Assembly (NCBI RefSeq): GCF_003053845.1
Contig: NZ_QAYG01000002.1
Span: forward strand, 310,001-374,000
Direction of reading: 5' to 3'
Source: Breoghania corrubedonensis
Lineage (GTDB): Bacteria; Pseudomonadota; Alphaproteobacteria; Rhizobiales; Stappiaceae
DNA length: 64,000 bases
Positions 45,120 to 54,549 of the stretch are shown piece after piece (the stretch's first letter is position 1; each line of letters opens with the position of its first letter). The translations under genes were made by a program, and so were the position numbers. Under the pieces are notes generated by a model, which was not told where the DNA came from, made no database searches, and saw nothing but the letters and a program-made list of their open reading frames with translations.

Positions 45120-45953
45120 ATGAACAGATTGCTCGCGCGTCTCGAAACGGGACTGACGCACCGGATCGGGACGCAATCCATTGCGCCGGTCGGCGGCAGT
45201 CGCACGCCTTTGGTCATCCCCGACGAGATTCCCGTCAGCCGCTGGAAGTTGCCCGCACTGACGGTTTTGCTGGCCCTCGCCGGCGCGGCGATGATCGCGG
45301 ACAGGGTCGCCACCCTGTCGCACGTTCCACCAACGCCCCCGCGCTGGACGGCCGAAACCCGCCCCGTTCACCTTTCCCTCGCCGGCCACCGGCTGCGCGT
45401 GCCGGCCAATATGGTCGCCGATGCCGATCAACGTGCCGGCGGCGAACAGGAGCGGCTCGACCTCACCCTGCGCTGGCCGACCCTGTCGGGATACGATGAA
45501 AGCTCCGCCGCGCTCTTCTACGAGGGCGACAAGTCGCTGATCCGGATCTGGCTGGAAGAGGGCAGTTCGACGGTGACAAATGCTGGAAATGCGGCGCTTG
45601 CCGGAGAAAGCGAGGGGAACGGCGATGCCTTGCGCGCCGAGATCTATCCCGTCGCCGGAGGACTTTTCGCCCGCGCTTTCACCACATCCAGCGCGTTCGC
45701 GAGCGAGGAGATCGTCTACGAGGCGACGGCGCTACGCACCGGGTCGCAGACACCCTTTGCCGCGCGCTGCCAGAAATGGAACGTGGCCGAGGCCACCTGC
45801 CTGCGCCGGGTGCCCCTCGTTCCCGGCCTGACGCTGACCTACCGTTTCCCGCGCGCCCGGCTGGCGGACTGGGGACGCCTCGATCGCTCCGTCATGCAAT
45901 TGGCAAAGGGCTTCCTGGTGGCCGGCGACCGCGCGCGCGGCGCGAGCCGCTAG
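45120..45953 (+). CDS. hypothetical membrane-anchored protein
   Basis: A 277-residue protein not recognised. A cytoplasmic N-terminus (1-43) precedes one membrane helix (about 44-66); the rest is periplasmic, with PVHLSLAGHRLRVPANMV, YEGDKSLIRIWLEEG and two Cys (CQKW, ATCLRR) that may pair. The stop codon TAG shares two bases with the structured repeat at 45952. Conserved rhizobial unknown is the best description. Confidence 0.75.
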   Translation: MNRLLARLETGLTHRIGTQSIAPVGGSRTPLVIPDEIPVSRWKLPALTVLLALAGAAMIADRVATLSHVPPTPPRWTAETRPVHLSLAGHRLRVPANMVADADQRAGGEQERLDLTLRWPTLSGYDESSAALFYEGDKSLIRIWLEEGSSTVTNAGNAALAGESEGNGDALRAEIYPVAGGLFARAFTTSSAFASEEIVYEATALRTGSQTPFAARCQKWNVAEATCLRRVPLVPGLTLTYRFPRARLADWGRLDRSVMQLAKGFLVAGDRARGASR

Positions 45954-46004
45954 AGCGCTTTCCGGTCAAACGGACCCGTCTGATCGACAAGAAACCGCTC
46001 CAGA
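45952..46004 (+). repeat. AGAGCGC structured repeat, copy C (left half only)
   Basis: The first about 53 bases of the repeat also found at 53698 and 56972. It begins AGAGCGCTTTCC, overlapping the stop codon of the upstream gene by two bases. The inner stem is kept although two of its pairs have changed (one C-G to T-A, one A-T to G-T). The long distal hairpin is missing. Confidence 0.75.
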
Positions 46005-46128
46005 CGCGTCGCGGAGCACCGGAAACAGGCAAAGCCCATCCTGCGGCGGACGCGAGGCAACCTGACGGCCCGGACAGCCCCGGTACCGCCACGCCACAGG
46101 GCACGCGGGGAACCCCCGCGAGCGGGCT

Positions 46129-46338
46129 TCATTCCAGATCGATCTCCAGGATCGCCATCTGGAAATTATAGCTTAGATCCTCGTCCTCATCGTCGCGATA
46201 GAGCACGCCGATGAATTCCTCGCCGATATAGACCTCGGCCGAGTCATCCTTTCGCGGCCGTGCTCGCACCTGCAGCGCCGGCACGTTGAACGTCTTCTTC
46301 AGATAGGCTTCGAGCTTGCGAATCTCGTCTGGCTTCAA
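46129..46338 (-). CDS. DUF3126-family small protein
   Basis: A 69-residue protein, recognised from memory as DUF3126: MKPDEIRKLEAYLKKTFN, RPRKDDSAEVYIGEEFIGVLYRDDEDEDLSYNFQMAILEIDLE. Found widely in rhizobia, typically beside cysE, as here. Function unknown. It lies 90 bases downstream of cysE on the same strand. Confidence 0.9.
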   Translation of the reverse strand: MKPDEIRKLEAYLKKTFNVPALQVRARPRKDDSAEVYIGEEFIGVLYRDDEDEDLSYNFQMAILEIDLE

Positions 46339-46428
46339 GGTGCCTCTCCTTAAGGGTCTTGCGGCGCCAACATCGCGCCGGCGCGCCTACCCCGGGTCTA
46401 CATCATGACACAGGCCCCTTGCCAACCC

Positions 46429-47268
46429 TCAGGACTCGTCTTTTTCAGGCTTTTCACCGAAGAGCTGGTCCATGGAGCGCGCAGGCTCCGCGCAACCAGA
46501 CGTTCCGACAATGCGCGCCGGCACGCCGGCAACCGTGGTATTGGGCGGGACAGGCGCCAGAACCACCGAGCCGGCAGCGATGCGCGAGCAGTGCCCCAAC
46601 TCGAAATTGCCGAGGATTTCCGCCCCCGCGCCGATCAACACGCCACGACGCACCTTGGGATGACGATCGCCGTCTGTCTTGCCGGTACCGCCCAGCGTCA
46701 CGCCCTGCAGGATGGAGACATCATCCTCGATCACCGCGGTGGAGCCGACGACGACACCGGTCGCGTGGTCGATGAAGATGCCGCGCCCCACCGGCACCTG
46801 CGGATGGATGTCGACCTGGAACACTTCCGAGGTGCGCGACTGCAGGTAGAGGGCGAAGTCTTGCCGCCCCTGCCGCCACAGCCAGTTGGCCAGACGGTGC
46901 GCCTGCAGCGCGTGAAACCCCTTGAAATAGAGCACAGGCTCGATAACACGATCGCAGGCGGGATCGCGGTCGACGACCGCCATGATATCGACCCGGAAGA
47001 TCTCCCCCAGCACCGGTTCGTCTCCGAGCGCCTGACGATAGGTCTGCCGGATCAGCGCGCCCGACAGCGCCGGGTGGTCGAGCCTGTCGGCCAGACGGTG
47101 GACGACGGCATCCTCGAGCGTGGCGTGGTTGAGCACGTTTTCCAGCAGGAAGCCGGAAAGCTCCGGCTCGCGCTCGACGATATCCTGCGCTTCTGCCCGC
47201 ATGCGGTCCCAGACCGGGTCGTGGCTCGCAAGCTCAGGCGTGGCGGCAAAACGGGTGGACTGGCTCAT
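46429..47268 (-). CDS. cysE: serine O-acetyltransferase
   Basis: A 279-residue enzyme that acetylates serine for cysteine synthesis. The helical N-terminal SAT domain (about 15-150) is followed by a left-handed beta helix of hexapeptide repeats with the active-site stretch DIHPQVPVGRGIFIDHATGVVVG and ILQGVTLGGTGK. The ATG at 47268 has GAGGAA upstream. The C-terminal tail that usually binds cysteine synthase ends in DES, without the classic Ile end. Confidence 0.95.
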   Translation of the reverse strand: MSQSTRFAATPELASHDPVWDRMRAEAQDIVEREPELSGFLLENVLNHATLEDAVVHRLADRLDHPALSGALIRQTYRQALGDEPVLGEIFRVDIMAVVDRDPACDRVIEPVLYFKGFHALQAHRLANWLWRQGRQDFALYLQSRTSEVFQVDIHPQVPVGRGIFIDHATGVVVGSTAVIEDDVSILQGVTLGGTGKTDGDRHPKVRRGVLIGAGAEILGNFELGHCSRIAAGSVVLAPVPPNTTVAGVPARIVGTSGCAEPARSMDQLFGEKPEKDES

Positions 47269-47651
47269 GCCCTGTTCCTCATACCCAGTCTGGTTGACCA
47301 GATGCGGCTTGTCCGACACCTGCTCGTGCGATCGCGAAATTCGGCACCATTACATCCGGCCGCGCTGTCAGGCGGCTTGGCGGCCGATACCATGGCCCGC
47401 GAAACGATCCCTTCGCGCCCTCCCCGGCGGGAACGGATCATTTCCCTAACATAGGGCCGGTATCGCGAAAACCAGCCTGCCGGCGAAATAGGAAAATCGT
47501 TACCACCCCCTCATGGTGAGATTGTGCTCTGCCACCTGCGCCGTAAATCGTCCGAAGGTACGGGGCGGCACGGTGCTGTTTTGCCTTTTCCCCTGCGTCG
47601 CTGCCGCCTTATGAAGACAAGGCGACACGTTGAAGAGTATATGGCGGCGAT
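47269..47651. other. divergent gap cysE/crotonase, nothing further seen
   Basis: About 380 bases. I find no hairpin, repeat or gene that stands out; promoters for the two divergent genes are expected here. Confidence 0.4.
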
Positions 47652-48491
47652 ATGAAGACTTCCCAAACCACGTTTTCCGGTTCCCGGACCGAACCGGACC
47701 AGGCCACAGCGGGCCGCATCGCCATCATGGTGGAGCCGCCCATCGGCTGGCTGATCATCGACAACGAACCCCGGCGCAACGCGGTCAATCTCGCCATGTG
47801 GCGCGCGCTGCCGCAATCCGTGGCCGATCTTGCCGCCGACGAGCGGGTGCGCGTCATCGTCCTGCGCGGGGCCGGAGAGGCGACCTTCGTCGCCGGCGCC
47901 GACATTTCGGAGTTCGCTGAAGTGCGCAAGGACGCGGCGAGCGCCCGCGCTTACGAGGACACCAACTCGGCCGCCTTCGATGCGCTGCGCGCCTGCCCCA
48001 AGCCCACCATCGCGATGATCCGCGGCTTCTGCATGGGCGGCGGCATCGGCCTGTCGGTCGCCTGCGACCTGCGCTTTGCGAGCGCCGATGCGCGCTTCGC
48101 GATCCCCGCCGCCCGGCTTGGCGTCGGCTATCCCGCAAGCGCCGTGCGCGACGTCGTCAAGCTGATCGGCCCGGCCCGCGCCAAGGACCTGTTCTTCTCC
48201 GCGCGCCGCATCGAGGCAGGCGAAGCGATGTCCCTCGGCCTGATCGAGCGATTGAGCGAGCCGGATGATCTGGAGGCGGTGACGCGCGCCTATGTGCGAA
48301 CGCTCGCCGCCAACGCCCCCCTCTCCCAGCACGCCGCCAAGGCCGCTATCGACGGGGTGACAGGCGATCCTTCACACGCAGACTGGTCGGCCATCGAAGC
48401 GCTCACCGACGCCTGTTTCGACAGCGCCGATTTCGCCGAAGGCCGGAGCGCCTTTCTGGAGCGCCGCGACCCGGTGTTCACCGGACGCTAA
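47652..48491 (+). CDS. enoyl-CoA hydratase/isomerase-family (crotonase fold) protein
   Basis: A 279-residue crotonase-fold protein. Oxyanion-hole segments are present (FVAGADISEF, GFCMGGGIGLSVACDLRFAS). Aligned by eye with rat enoyl-CoA hydratase, both catalytic Glu are missing: the position in GGGCE is Gly (GGGIG) and that in QPE is Ala (IPA). It is therefore probably not a simple hydratase; an isomerase, thioesterase or decarboxylase-like activity is possible. No acyl-CoA genes are adjacent. Confidence 0.85.
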   Translation: MKTSQTTFSGSRTEPDQATAGRIAIMVEPPIGWLIIDNEPRRNAVNLAMWRALPQSVADLAADERVRVIVLRGAGEATFVAGADISEFAEVRKDAASARAYEDTNSAAFDALRACPKPTIAMIRGFCMGGGIGLSVACDLRFASADARFAIPAARLGVGYPASAVRDVVKLIGPARAKDLFFSARRIEAGEAMSLGLIERLSEPDDLEAVTRAYVRTLAANAPLSQHAAKAAIDGVTGDPSHADWSAIEALTDACFDSADFAEGRSAFLERRDPVFTGR

Positions 48492-48854
48492 CCACTTCGG
48501 CATAGAATTTAGTGGCTGATTATCCGGCGGACATGAACCTGATTCAGAGCTTCAATCGCTTGAATCAGTCTGCGAAGTTCTGACCCTGAAGAAATCGCAT
48601 CAGCAAATCCGCATAAGCGATTCCCAAGACTCAGGTTTCTCCGACAAGTGCGATCCGCGCTCGTCGCGCAACCGCCGCGAGCGGCCGGAAAGCATGGTAA
48701 ACTGGACGTTAAGTTCGTGAGCCAACCGATTCCGCGGACTCGCGTTTTTCGCCTCCCGAGAGCACGCTCACGCCATCCTGAATCATTTTGCAGGGGCCTG
48801 TCGGCGGCATGAGAGGAACCGCTTAAGCGACTCTCCCGCTGGCACTTTTCGCGA
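48492..48854. other. convergent intergenic region with one hairpin
   Basis: A 363-base gap between the crotonase and hydrolase genes. CTGATTCA at 48539-48546 pairs exactly with TGAATCAG at 48561-48568 around a 14-base loop. The rest has lower GC than its surroundings and no gene that I can support. Confidence 0.45.
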
Positions 48855-49763
48855 TCAGCTCGCGCCGAGCGAGCGGATGAAATCGATCGCGGCATCGGCG
48901 AAGATATCGTTGCGATCGCCCGCCACCATGTGGCCCGCACCGGTCACGTCGCAGTAGCGCGCATGCGGAACAAGTTCCATAAAATGGCGCGCGCTCTCCT
49001 CCGGGACGAGTTCCGAACTGCCGCCCCGCACCAGCAGGAGGGGAATAGTCAAACCACGTGCCACCTCCTCCATCCGCCTCATGTCCTCGAGCGCGGTGGA
49101 GTTGACGCTGAACGCTCCCATCAGGAAACGCGGATCCCAGTGCCAGCGATAGCGGCCGTCCTCGTGCAGCCGAAGATTCTTGCGAAGCCCCTCCGTGGAC
49201 CGTGGCCGCTTGCGGTTGGGCAGATAGGCGGCGACCGCATCGGCCGCCTCGTCGACGGAACCGAAGCCCTCGTGCATGCGCTCGGCCATGAAGCCGGTGA
49301 TACGGCCGACGCCTTCGGGGTCCATGCGCGGCACCACATCAACCAGCACCAGAGCCCGCAGCACACCCTGCGCGCGCTCCCCTTGCGCCAGCGTGGAGGC
49401 GATGCCGCCGAGCGAGGCACCGATCGCGACAGGCGCGGCGCCGAAGTCGCGCCCGATCGCCTCCGCCACGGCAACGATATCGGCGGCATAGTCGCGGAAC
49501 CGGTAGTGGCCGCCCTCCACCCAGTCGCTTTCGCCATGGCCGCGCTGGTCGATGACGATGGCACTCATGCCATCGCGCGCCAGCCGCTCCGCCGTTCCCG
49601 CCCACGAATAGCGCGTCTGTCCCCCACCATGGACGAGCAGCACCGGCGCGCCTTGCTTGCCGGTATCATAGACGTCGCCCGCGAGCCGGTTGCCTTCCGC
49701 TCCTTCCAGATCGAGCGTCCTCTGACGCACATCCCTCACCTGTTCTCCTCCCGCGAAATTCAC
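48855..49763 (-). CDS. alpha/beta hydrolase
   Basis: A 302-residue hydrolase: LLVHGGGQTRYSWAG, VIDQRGHGESDW, nucleophile elbow GASLGG (near residue 117), and late GAGHMVAGDRND with the catalytic His. It starts with GTG at 49763 inside the stop of the next hydrolase gene (GTGA overlap). It resembles peroxidase/esterase-type hydrolases. Substrate unknown. Two different hydrolases in one operon is somewhat unusual. Confidence 0.87.
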   Translation of the reverse strand: MNFAGGEQVRDVRQRTLDLEGAEGNRLAGDVYDTGKQGAPVLLVHGGGQTRYSWAGTAERLARDGMSAIVIDQRGHGESDWVEGGHYRFRDYAADIVAVAEAIGRDFGAAPVAIGASLGGIASTLAQGERAQGVLRALVLVDVVPRMDPEGVGRITGFMAERMHEGFGSVDEAADAVAAYLPNRKRPRSTEGLRKNLRLHEDGRYRWHWDPRFLMGAFSVNSTALEDMRRMEEVARGLTIPLLLVRGGSSELVPEESARHFMELVPHARYCDVTGAGHMVAGDRNDIFADAAIDFIRSLGAS

Positions 49764-50512
49764 GCCGTCTCCTCCAGAAAATCGAGCACGCCCTGCTTGT
49801 AGACCTTGTCGCCCACCGCCAGCATGTGATCGCGCCGGGGAATATCGAGGACGCGGGCATCGCGCATCAGATCGGCGAGCTTCTGCGCGGAGCCCGAAAT
49901 CTCGTCGCGCGTGCCCACAGCCACCATCACGGGCACCGAAATGCGGCCCACATCCTGCTCGCTGATCTTCTGGCGCGAGGAGCGCATGCAGGCGGCAAGC
50001 GAGCCACGGTCGGAACCGGTCTGATCCGCGAACTTTCGAAACGACCGCCCCACCGGATCAGCCACGTCCTCGATTGACACCGCCTCCAGGGCCTGCGCGA
50101 TCGGCTCGGGATCCCCCACCCCTGTGACCATGCCATAGCCAAGCCCGCCGAAAATCGCGCGCCGCACCCGCTCGGGATGATTAAGCGCCAGAAAGGCGGT
50201 GATGCGAGCCCCCATGGAATAGCCCATCACGTCCGCGACCGGGATTGCCAGATGGTCCAGCAGACGGCGGGCGTCCTCCGCCATGATCGGCGCGCCGTAG
50301 GCTTCTGGATCATGGATCTTGGCGCTTTTGCCGTGGCCGCGATTGTCGATCGCAATAACGCGCCGGCCCGCCTGAACGAGCAGACCGACCCAGCCCGTAT
50401 GGACCCAGTTGACGTCCTTGTTGGAGGCGAAGCCGTGGATGAGCAGGATCGGTTCGCCCTCCCCTTCGTCGAGATAGGCGATGTCGATTTCGTCGGAATT
50501 GAATAAGGGCAT
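49760..50512 (-). CDS. alpha/beta hydrolase
   Basis: A 250-residue hydrolase: ILLIHGFASNKDVNWVHTGW, AIDNRGHGKSAK, nucleophile elbow GYSMGA near residue 97, and the late His in RRDHMLAVGDK. It begins MPLFNSDEIDIAYLDEGEGEP, a start shared with many rhizobial esterase-like enzymes. First gene of the two-hydrolase unit. A much longer in-frame reading to 51424 crosses two other genes and is not real. Confidence 0.88.
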   Translation of the reverse strand: MPLFNSDEIDIAYLDEGEGEPILLIHGFASNKDVNWVHTGWVGLLVQAGRRVIAIDNRGHGKSAKIHDPEAYGAPIMAEDARRLLDHLAIPVADVMGYSMGARITAFLALNHPERVRRAIFGGLGYGMVTGVGDPEPIAQALEAVSIEDVADPVGRSFRKFADQTGSDRGSLAACMRSSRQKISEQDVGRISVPVMVAVGTRDEISGSAQKLADLMRDARVLDIPRRDHMLAVGDKVYKQGVLDFLEETA

Positions 50513-50752
50513 GATGATCTGACGTTTACGTAAAGGACACAATGTGCGGAACACGACACTAGGGCCTCGAACCCGCCGGGGAAAGAGGGAGAACGCAACG
50601 AGAAGAGACGCAAGTGTAAGCCGAGGCAAGCGCCAGGGAACCGGAACGGCAATGCAGCGGCATTGCGTCTTGACGCGAAATACCTCTACCAATCGGACAA
50701 TCGGCTCGTTATTGTCGCGCCGACAACCAGCAGATGAGATTGGATCGACACC

Positions 50753-51004
50753 ATGGCGGATCAGGTCATTCCCCATTTCCAGAATGACGGCGGTGTAGAA
50801 ACCATCAGGATCGGCGCACGGGAATTCATGTGCATCGGCGCGACGCCGCCGTTCGATCATCCGCATGTTTTCCTCGACATGGGCGCCGACGCGTCCATCG
50901 TCTGTCCCTATTGCTCCACGCACTACGTTCACGACGCCGAACTTGCCCCCGGCGTCTCGGACCCGGCAGGCTGCCTGTGGGCGCCGGCGGAGGCCGCGGA
51001 ATAG
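50753..51004 (+). CDS. zinc-finger protein (zf-CHCC, NDUFS6-like)
   Basis: An 83-residue protein with a Cys/His zinc site: Cys27 (FMCIG), His in HPHVFLDMG, and the CPYC pair. It matches the zf-CHCC family that includes the accessory subunit NDUFS6 of mitochondrial complex I, which also exists in alphaproteobacteria. The flavin monooxygenase gene starts 12 bases after its stop, so they may be co-transcribed. Confidence 0.88.
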   Translation: MADQVIPHFQNDGGVETIRIGAREFMCIGATPPFDHPHVFLDMGADASIVCPYCSTHYVHDAELAPGVSDPAGCLWAPAEAAE

Positions 51005-51016
51005 TCGCGGAATGCC

Positions 51017-52264
51017 ATGACAAGCCCCAGCACACGGGGCCCCGGGCCTGACGGTTCTCCCGACGAGGAGAATGACGCGTCCGCGGCCAGCAACCCCACA
51101 CGGCGCATTGTCGTTGCCGGCGGCGGCATCGGTGGCTTGACAGCCGCGCTGGCGCTCGAGCGTGTCGGCTTTTCGGTCCTGGTTCTGGAACGTTCGGACA
51201 AGCTTGGCGAAGTCGGCGCCGGCATCCAGATCTCGCCCAATGCCTGGCGTGTGCTGGACGAACTTGGCGCCATACCCGCGACGGAAGCCGCGATGGTCTA
51301 CCCGGAAGCGACCCGCATCGGCTCGGCACGCGCCGGCGGCATCGTCGGCCGCGTGCCCTTCGGCGAAACGGCCAGGCATCGCTATGGCGCACCCTACGCG
51401 GTGATTCACCGCGGCGATCTGCACGCCGGCCTTGCGGAGACCGCGCGCTCACGTCCCGGCATCGAGATCCATCTCGGCATGGCCGTGGCCGACGCGCAGG
51501 AGGACGAGGACGGGATCACCGTCGAGATCCAGGGCAGCGAAGGCGTCTCCAGCTATCGTGCCGAAGCTTTGATCGCGGCCGATGGCGTCTGGTCCACCGT
51601 ACGCCGCCGCCTGCTGCGGCTGCCGTCCGCCGATTATTCCGGTCGCGTCGCCTTCCGCGCCACCGTGCCCGTGGAAGCGGCGCCGGACCTGGCCAGCTTC
51701 ACCGGATTATGGATGGGCGAGAAATCCCATCTCGTTCACTATCCCATCAGCGCCGGACGCGAGATCAACCTGGTCGCCATCGTGGAAAGCGACTGGCACG
51801 AGGAAACGTGGTCGGCCCCGGCCGAACGCGACGAGGTTCTGGGCTATTTCAAGGACTGGCCGCAGGAGCCCCGGCGGTTACTGGAGCACCCGCACAACTG
51901 GCTCAAGTGGGCGCTGTGCGATATCGGCCCCGGCGCGATCTGGGCGGAGGGACGCATCGCGCTGCTTGGCGACGCCGCCCATGCGATGTTGCCTTTCATG
52001 GCCCAGGGCGGGGCGATGGCGATCGAGGACGCTTACGTCGTCGCGCGTTGCCTGGCCAACGACCCCGATGTCGACGAGGCGCTGCTGGCTTACGAGCGCG
52101 CCCGCAAGGACCGGGTGGAGCGCGTCATGCGCACGGCCCGCGACAATGCCCGTACCTATCACATGAAGGGCATGATGGCCTTCCTGCGCGACACCGGCAT
52201 TCGCTACCTTAGCGGCACGCGGCTGCTATCGCGCTTCGACTGGATCTACGACTGGCGCCCGTGA
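51017..52264 (+). CDS. FAD-dependent monooxygenase (salicylate hydroxylase-like)
   Basis: A 415-residue class A flavin monooxygenase. GGGIGG at 35-40 (FAD phosphate), the DG motif ALIAADGVWSTVRRRLL, and the GD motif RIALLGDAAHAMLPFMAQGGAMAIEDAYVVARCL are all present. It should hydroxylate an aromatic compound with NAD(P)H. The N-terminal 28 residues are an unconserved tail. Similar genes are often called salicylate or 3-hydroxybenzoate hydroxylase; the substrate here is unknown. Confidence 0.9.
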   Translation: MTSPSTRGPGPDGSPDEENDASAASNPTRRIVVAGGGIGGLTAALALERVGFSVLVLERSDKLGEVGAGIQISPNAWRVLDELGAIPATEAAMVYPEATRIGSARAGGIVGRVPFGETARHRYGAPYAVIHRGDLHAGLAETARSRPGIEIHLGMAVADAQEDEDGITVEIQGSEGVSSYRAEALIAADGVWSTVRRRLLRLPSADYSGRVAFRATVPVEAAPDLASFTGLWMGEKSHLVHYPISAGREINLVAIVESDWHEETWSAPAERDEVLGYFKDWPQEPRRLLEHPHNWLKWALCDIGPGAIWAEGRIALLGDAAHAMLPFMAQGGAMAIEDAYVVARCLANDPDVDEALLAYERARKDRVERVMRTARDNARTYHMKGMMAFLRDTGIRYLSGTRLLSRFDWIYDWRP

Positions 52265-52388
52265 ACGGTTCCCGCCACGGAGCCTGTGCGACGGCTTTTC
52301 CCGCCGCGAGCAACTTTTTGTCCGCGCCTATTTCCCACGGCGGTCAAGTTGTTCTAAGACATCCGGCCTGACGATCAGGAGACGGAAA

Positions 52389-53147
52389 ATGGGCGAGGCC
52401 GCGAATTCGGCTGACGACGACATCGTGACGGCGGGTTTCGTCGTCATCGGCGACGAAATCCTGTCCGGGCGTACGAAGGACAAGAACATCGGCTATCTCG
52501 CCGATTTCCTGACCGCGCACGGCATTGATCTGGCCGAGGTACGCATCGTACCCGACGAGACCGGCCGCATCGTGGAGGCGGTCAGGGCACTGAGCGCGCG
52601 CTACACCCACGTCTTCACATCCGGCGGCATCGGCCCCACCCACGATGACATCACCGCCGATGCGATCGCTGCCGCCTTCGGTGTTGGCATCGACTTTCAT
52701 CCCGAAGCGGTGGCGCTGCTGTCGGCGCGCTACGGCAATGCCGACCTGACCCAGGCGCGCATGCGCATGGCCCGCATTCCCGACGGCGCGAGCCTGATCC
52801 CCAATTCCGTTTCCCAGGCCCCCGGCTTCAAGATCGGCAACGTGCATGTCATGGCGGGCGTGCCCGCCGTCTTCGAGGCGATGCTGGAGGCGCTCGGCCC
52901 CACGCTCGCGCATGGCAGGCTGGTCCTTTCGCGCGCAATCGAGGCGCACATGGCCGAAGGCCGCGTCGCCGACGACCTGCGCCGCATCCAGGACGCCCAT
53001 ACGGGTGTCGCGATCGGCTCCTATCCGCAATATGACGGCAAGACCTACTCCACCCAACTGGTGGTCCGTTCACGTGACGAGGCGCTCCTGGAGCGTGTCG
53101 TTGGCGAAATCGAGGAAGCGCTCGCGCGCCTTCGCGCCGAAGCCTGA
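52389..53147 (+). CDS. CinA-type molybdopterin-binding domain protein
   Basis: A 252-residue protein with the MoCF/CinA N-terminal domain: FVVIGDEILSGRTKDKNIGYLADFL, FTSGGIGPTHDDITADAIAAAFGV. It lacks the C-terminal nicotinamide-deamidase domain of full CinA. Relatives include FAD synthetase-like and NMN/ADP-ribose pyrophosphatase-type proteins, so the role is uncertain. xanthine phosphoribosyltransferase follows 45 bases later. Confidence 0.87.
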   Translation: MGEAANSADDDIVTAGFVVIGDEILSGRTKDKNIGYLADFLTAHGIDLAEVRIVPDETGRIVEAVRALSARYTHVFTSGGIGPTHDDITADAIAAAFGVGIDFHPEAVALLSARYGNADLTQARMRMARIPDGASLIPNSVSQAPGFKIGNVHVMAGVPAVFEAMLEALGPTLAHGRLVLSRAIEAHMAEGRVADDLRRIQDAHTGVAIGSYPQYDGKTYSTQLVVRSRDEALLERVVGEIEEALARLRAEA

Positions 53148-53192
53148 TACAAACAACCAAGACAAGACAGATCACAGGAAGGTTCAAGACCG

Positions 53193-53699
53193 ATGGAACA
53201 GGGGCAGCCAAAGGCCTTTCCCGTTCACTGGGAGCAGTTTCACCGCGACGCACGCGCACTTGCGTGGCGGCTCGCCAGCCAGGGCGAATGGAAGGCGATC
53301 GTGTGCATCACACGTGGCGGCCTCGTGCCGGCTGCGATCGTGGCGCGCGAGCTCGGCATCCGCAATATCGAGACGGTGTGCATCGCCTCCTACCACGACT
53401 ACAAGGACCAGGGCTCGCTTGAGGTGATCAAGCCGATCGACCCCGAGGTCATCGGGCTCGATGGCGGCGAGGGTGCCGGCGTTCTGGTGATCGACGATCT
53501 GGTCGATTCCGGCAACACCGCCGCCGTCGTGCGCAAGATGCTGCCCAAGGCCCATTTCGCCACCGTCTACGCCAAGCCCAAGGGCCGCCCCCAGATCGAC
53601 ACCTTCATCACCGAGGTTTCGCAGGATACGTGGATCTATTTCCCGTGGGACATGGGCTTCACCTTCCAGCCGCCGCTGACCAAGGATACCCAGGGCTAG
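53193..53699 (+). CDS. gpt: xanthine phosphoribosyltransferase
   Basis: A 168-residue enzyme that salvages xanthine and guanine. The PRPP-binding motif [14 protein letters not shown] lies at about 96-109, and the hood region [18 protein letters not shown] and the C-terminal IYFPWDMGF are typical. A GGAAGG site lies upstream of the ATG. The TAG stop shares two bases with the structured repeat at 53698. Confidence 0.95.
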   Translation: MEQGQPKAFPVHWEQFHRDARALAWRLASQGEWKAIVCITRGGLVPAAIVARELGIRNIETVCIASYHDYKDQGSLEVIKPIDPEVIGLDGGEGAGVLVIDDLVDSGNTAAVVRKMLPKAHFATVYAKPKGRPQIDTFITEVSQDTWIYFPWDMGFTFQPPLTKDTQG

Positions 53700-53808
53700 A
53701 GCGCTTTCCGACCAAGCGAAATCGTTTGGTCGATAAGAAACCGCTTCAGATCAGTATCTTGAGCATATTCCGATCAGATTGAGTAAATCTGATCGGAATA
53801 TGCTCTAG
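53698..53808 (+). repeat. AGAGCGC structured repeat, copy A (full length)
   Basis: A 111-base element that begins AGAGCGCTTTCC at the gpt stop codon. An outer stem (AGCGCTTTC with GAAACCGCT, one mismatch) encloses a 7-bp inner stem (CGACCAA/TTGGTCG). The distal part is a perfect 20-bp hairpin (53761-53780 with 53786-53805, loop GAGTA). It matches copy B at 56972-57082 with about nine differences. Confidence 0.85.
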
Positions 53809-53974
53809 GTGTGGCCCCATAAATTCGATTGGATTGGTTTGGCTGAGCGGGTCGGGAGCGCCGGCGGAACACCCGCGCGCCCGGCTCCGGCCCAGCGCAC
53901 TCGACATCCCCAGTGACGCAAACGTGATCACGCTCCGTTTTCGTCTTTCGCCGCCCGTTGGTATCACCACCTCC

Positions 53975-54340
53975 ATGAAATCCCGATCCATCCGCCTTGC
54001 GCTGCATGTCTTCGCCACCCTGTTGCTGGTGGCCGCCGTTGTCACGGGCACATGGCAGCAAAGCCACGTTCTGCGTCAGCAGACCAACGAATTGCCCTCC
54101 GCGCCGCAGGAACGGATCGTCGCGCGCGTCGAAACCACGGCACGCAGCGTTCAGACCGGCCAGACGGGGGGAACGGGAACGGATCGCCCCTGCCCGCGGC
54201 TTCTCCACCTGGATGCAACGCTTTCCCCCGCCCCGTCGGGCGCCGCGCGCGCAAATCGCGTGATCGCGCTGGAAATGGCGGCTCTGCTCGCCCCCGAGGA
54301 ATACACCCTCGGCGTCGCCACGCCCCCGCCGCGCGCCTGA
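53975..54340 (+). CDS. hypothetical small membrane-anchored protein
   Basis: A 121-residue protein not recognised. An N-terminal membrane or signal segment (about 8-26) is followed by a periplasmic part with one Cys (RPCPRL) and a Gly/Thr-rich linker. The start at 53975 is chosen because it puts the hydrophobic segment at the N-terminus. A longer reading to 53834 lacks support. The coding call is moderate. Confidence 0.55.
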   Translation: MKSRSIRLALHVFATLLLVAAVVTGTWQQSHVLRQQTNELPSAPQERIVARVETTARSVQTGQTGGTGTDRPCPRLLHLDATLSPAPSGAARANRVIALEMAALLAPEEYTLGVATPPPRA

Positions 54341-54549
54341 CCGCGTTTCCCGGCCAAACACGCAGATCCGCGCATTGCCCCCGTCAGGGATCCCATTCTA
54401 TTGGCCACTCTGTGAGCCAATTCATGGGGAATAAGCGCCGCGTGCGTGCCGGAATAAAGACTCCGTTAACCATAAACGGTTGAAATCCCAACGGCCCAGG
54501 AAACCGGCGCAGTGGCGCACGGCCGGGTCGAATTCAGGAAATTTCCGTC

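Noticed and set aside
33630-47660. Shared string like CACGTTGAA(A/G)A(A/G)TATAT at about 33639 and 47629
   Set aside because: Too short and only two copies; no common function of the downstream genes. Taken as chance.
49760-51424. Extended 554-codon version of the alpha/beta hydrolase
   Set aside because: The extension crosses the zinc-finger and monooxygenase genes on the other strand; the real start is at 50512.
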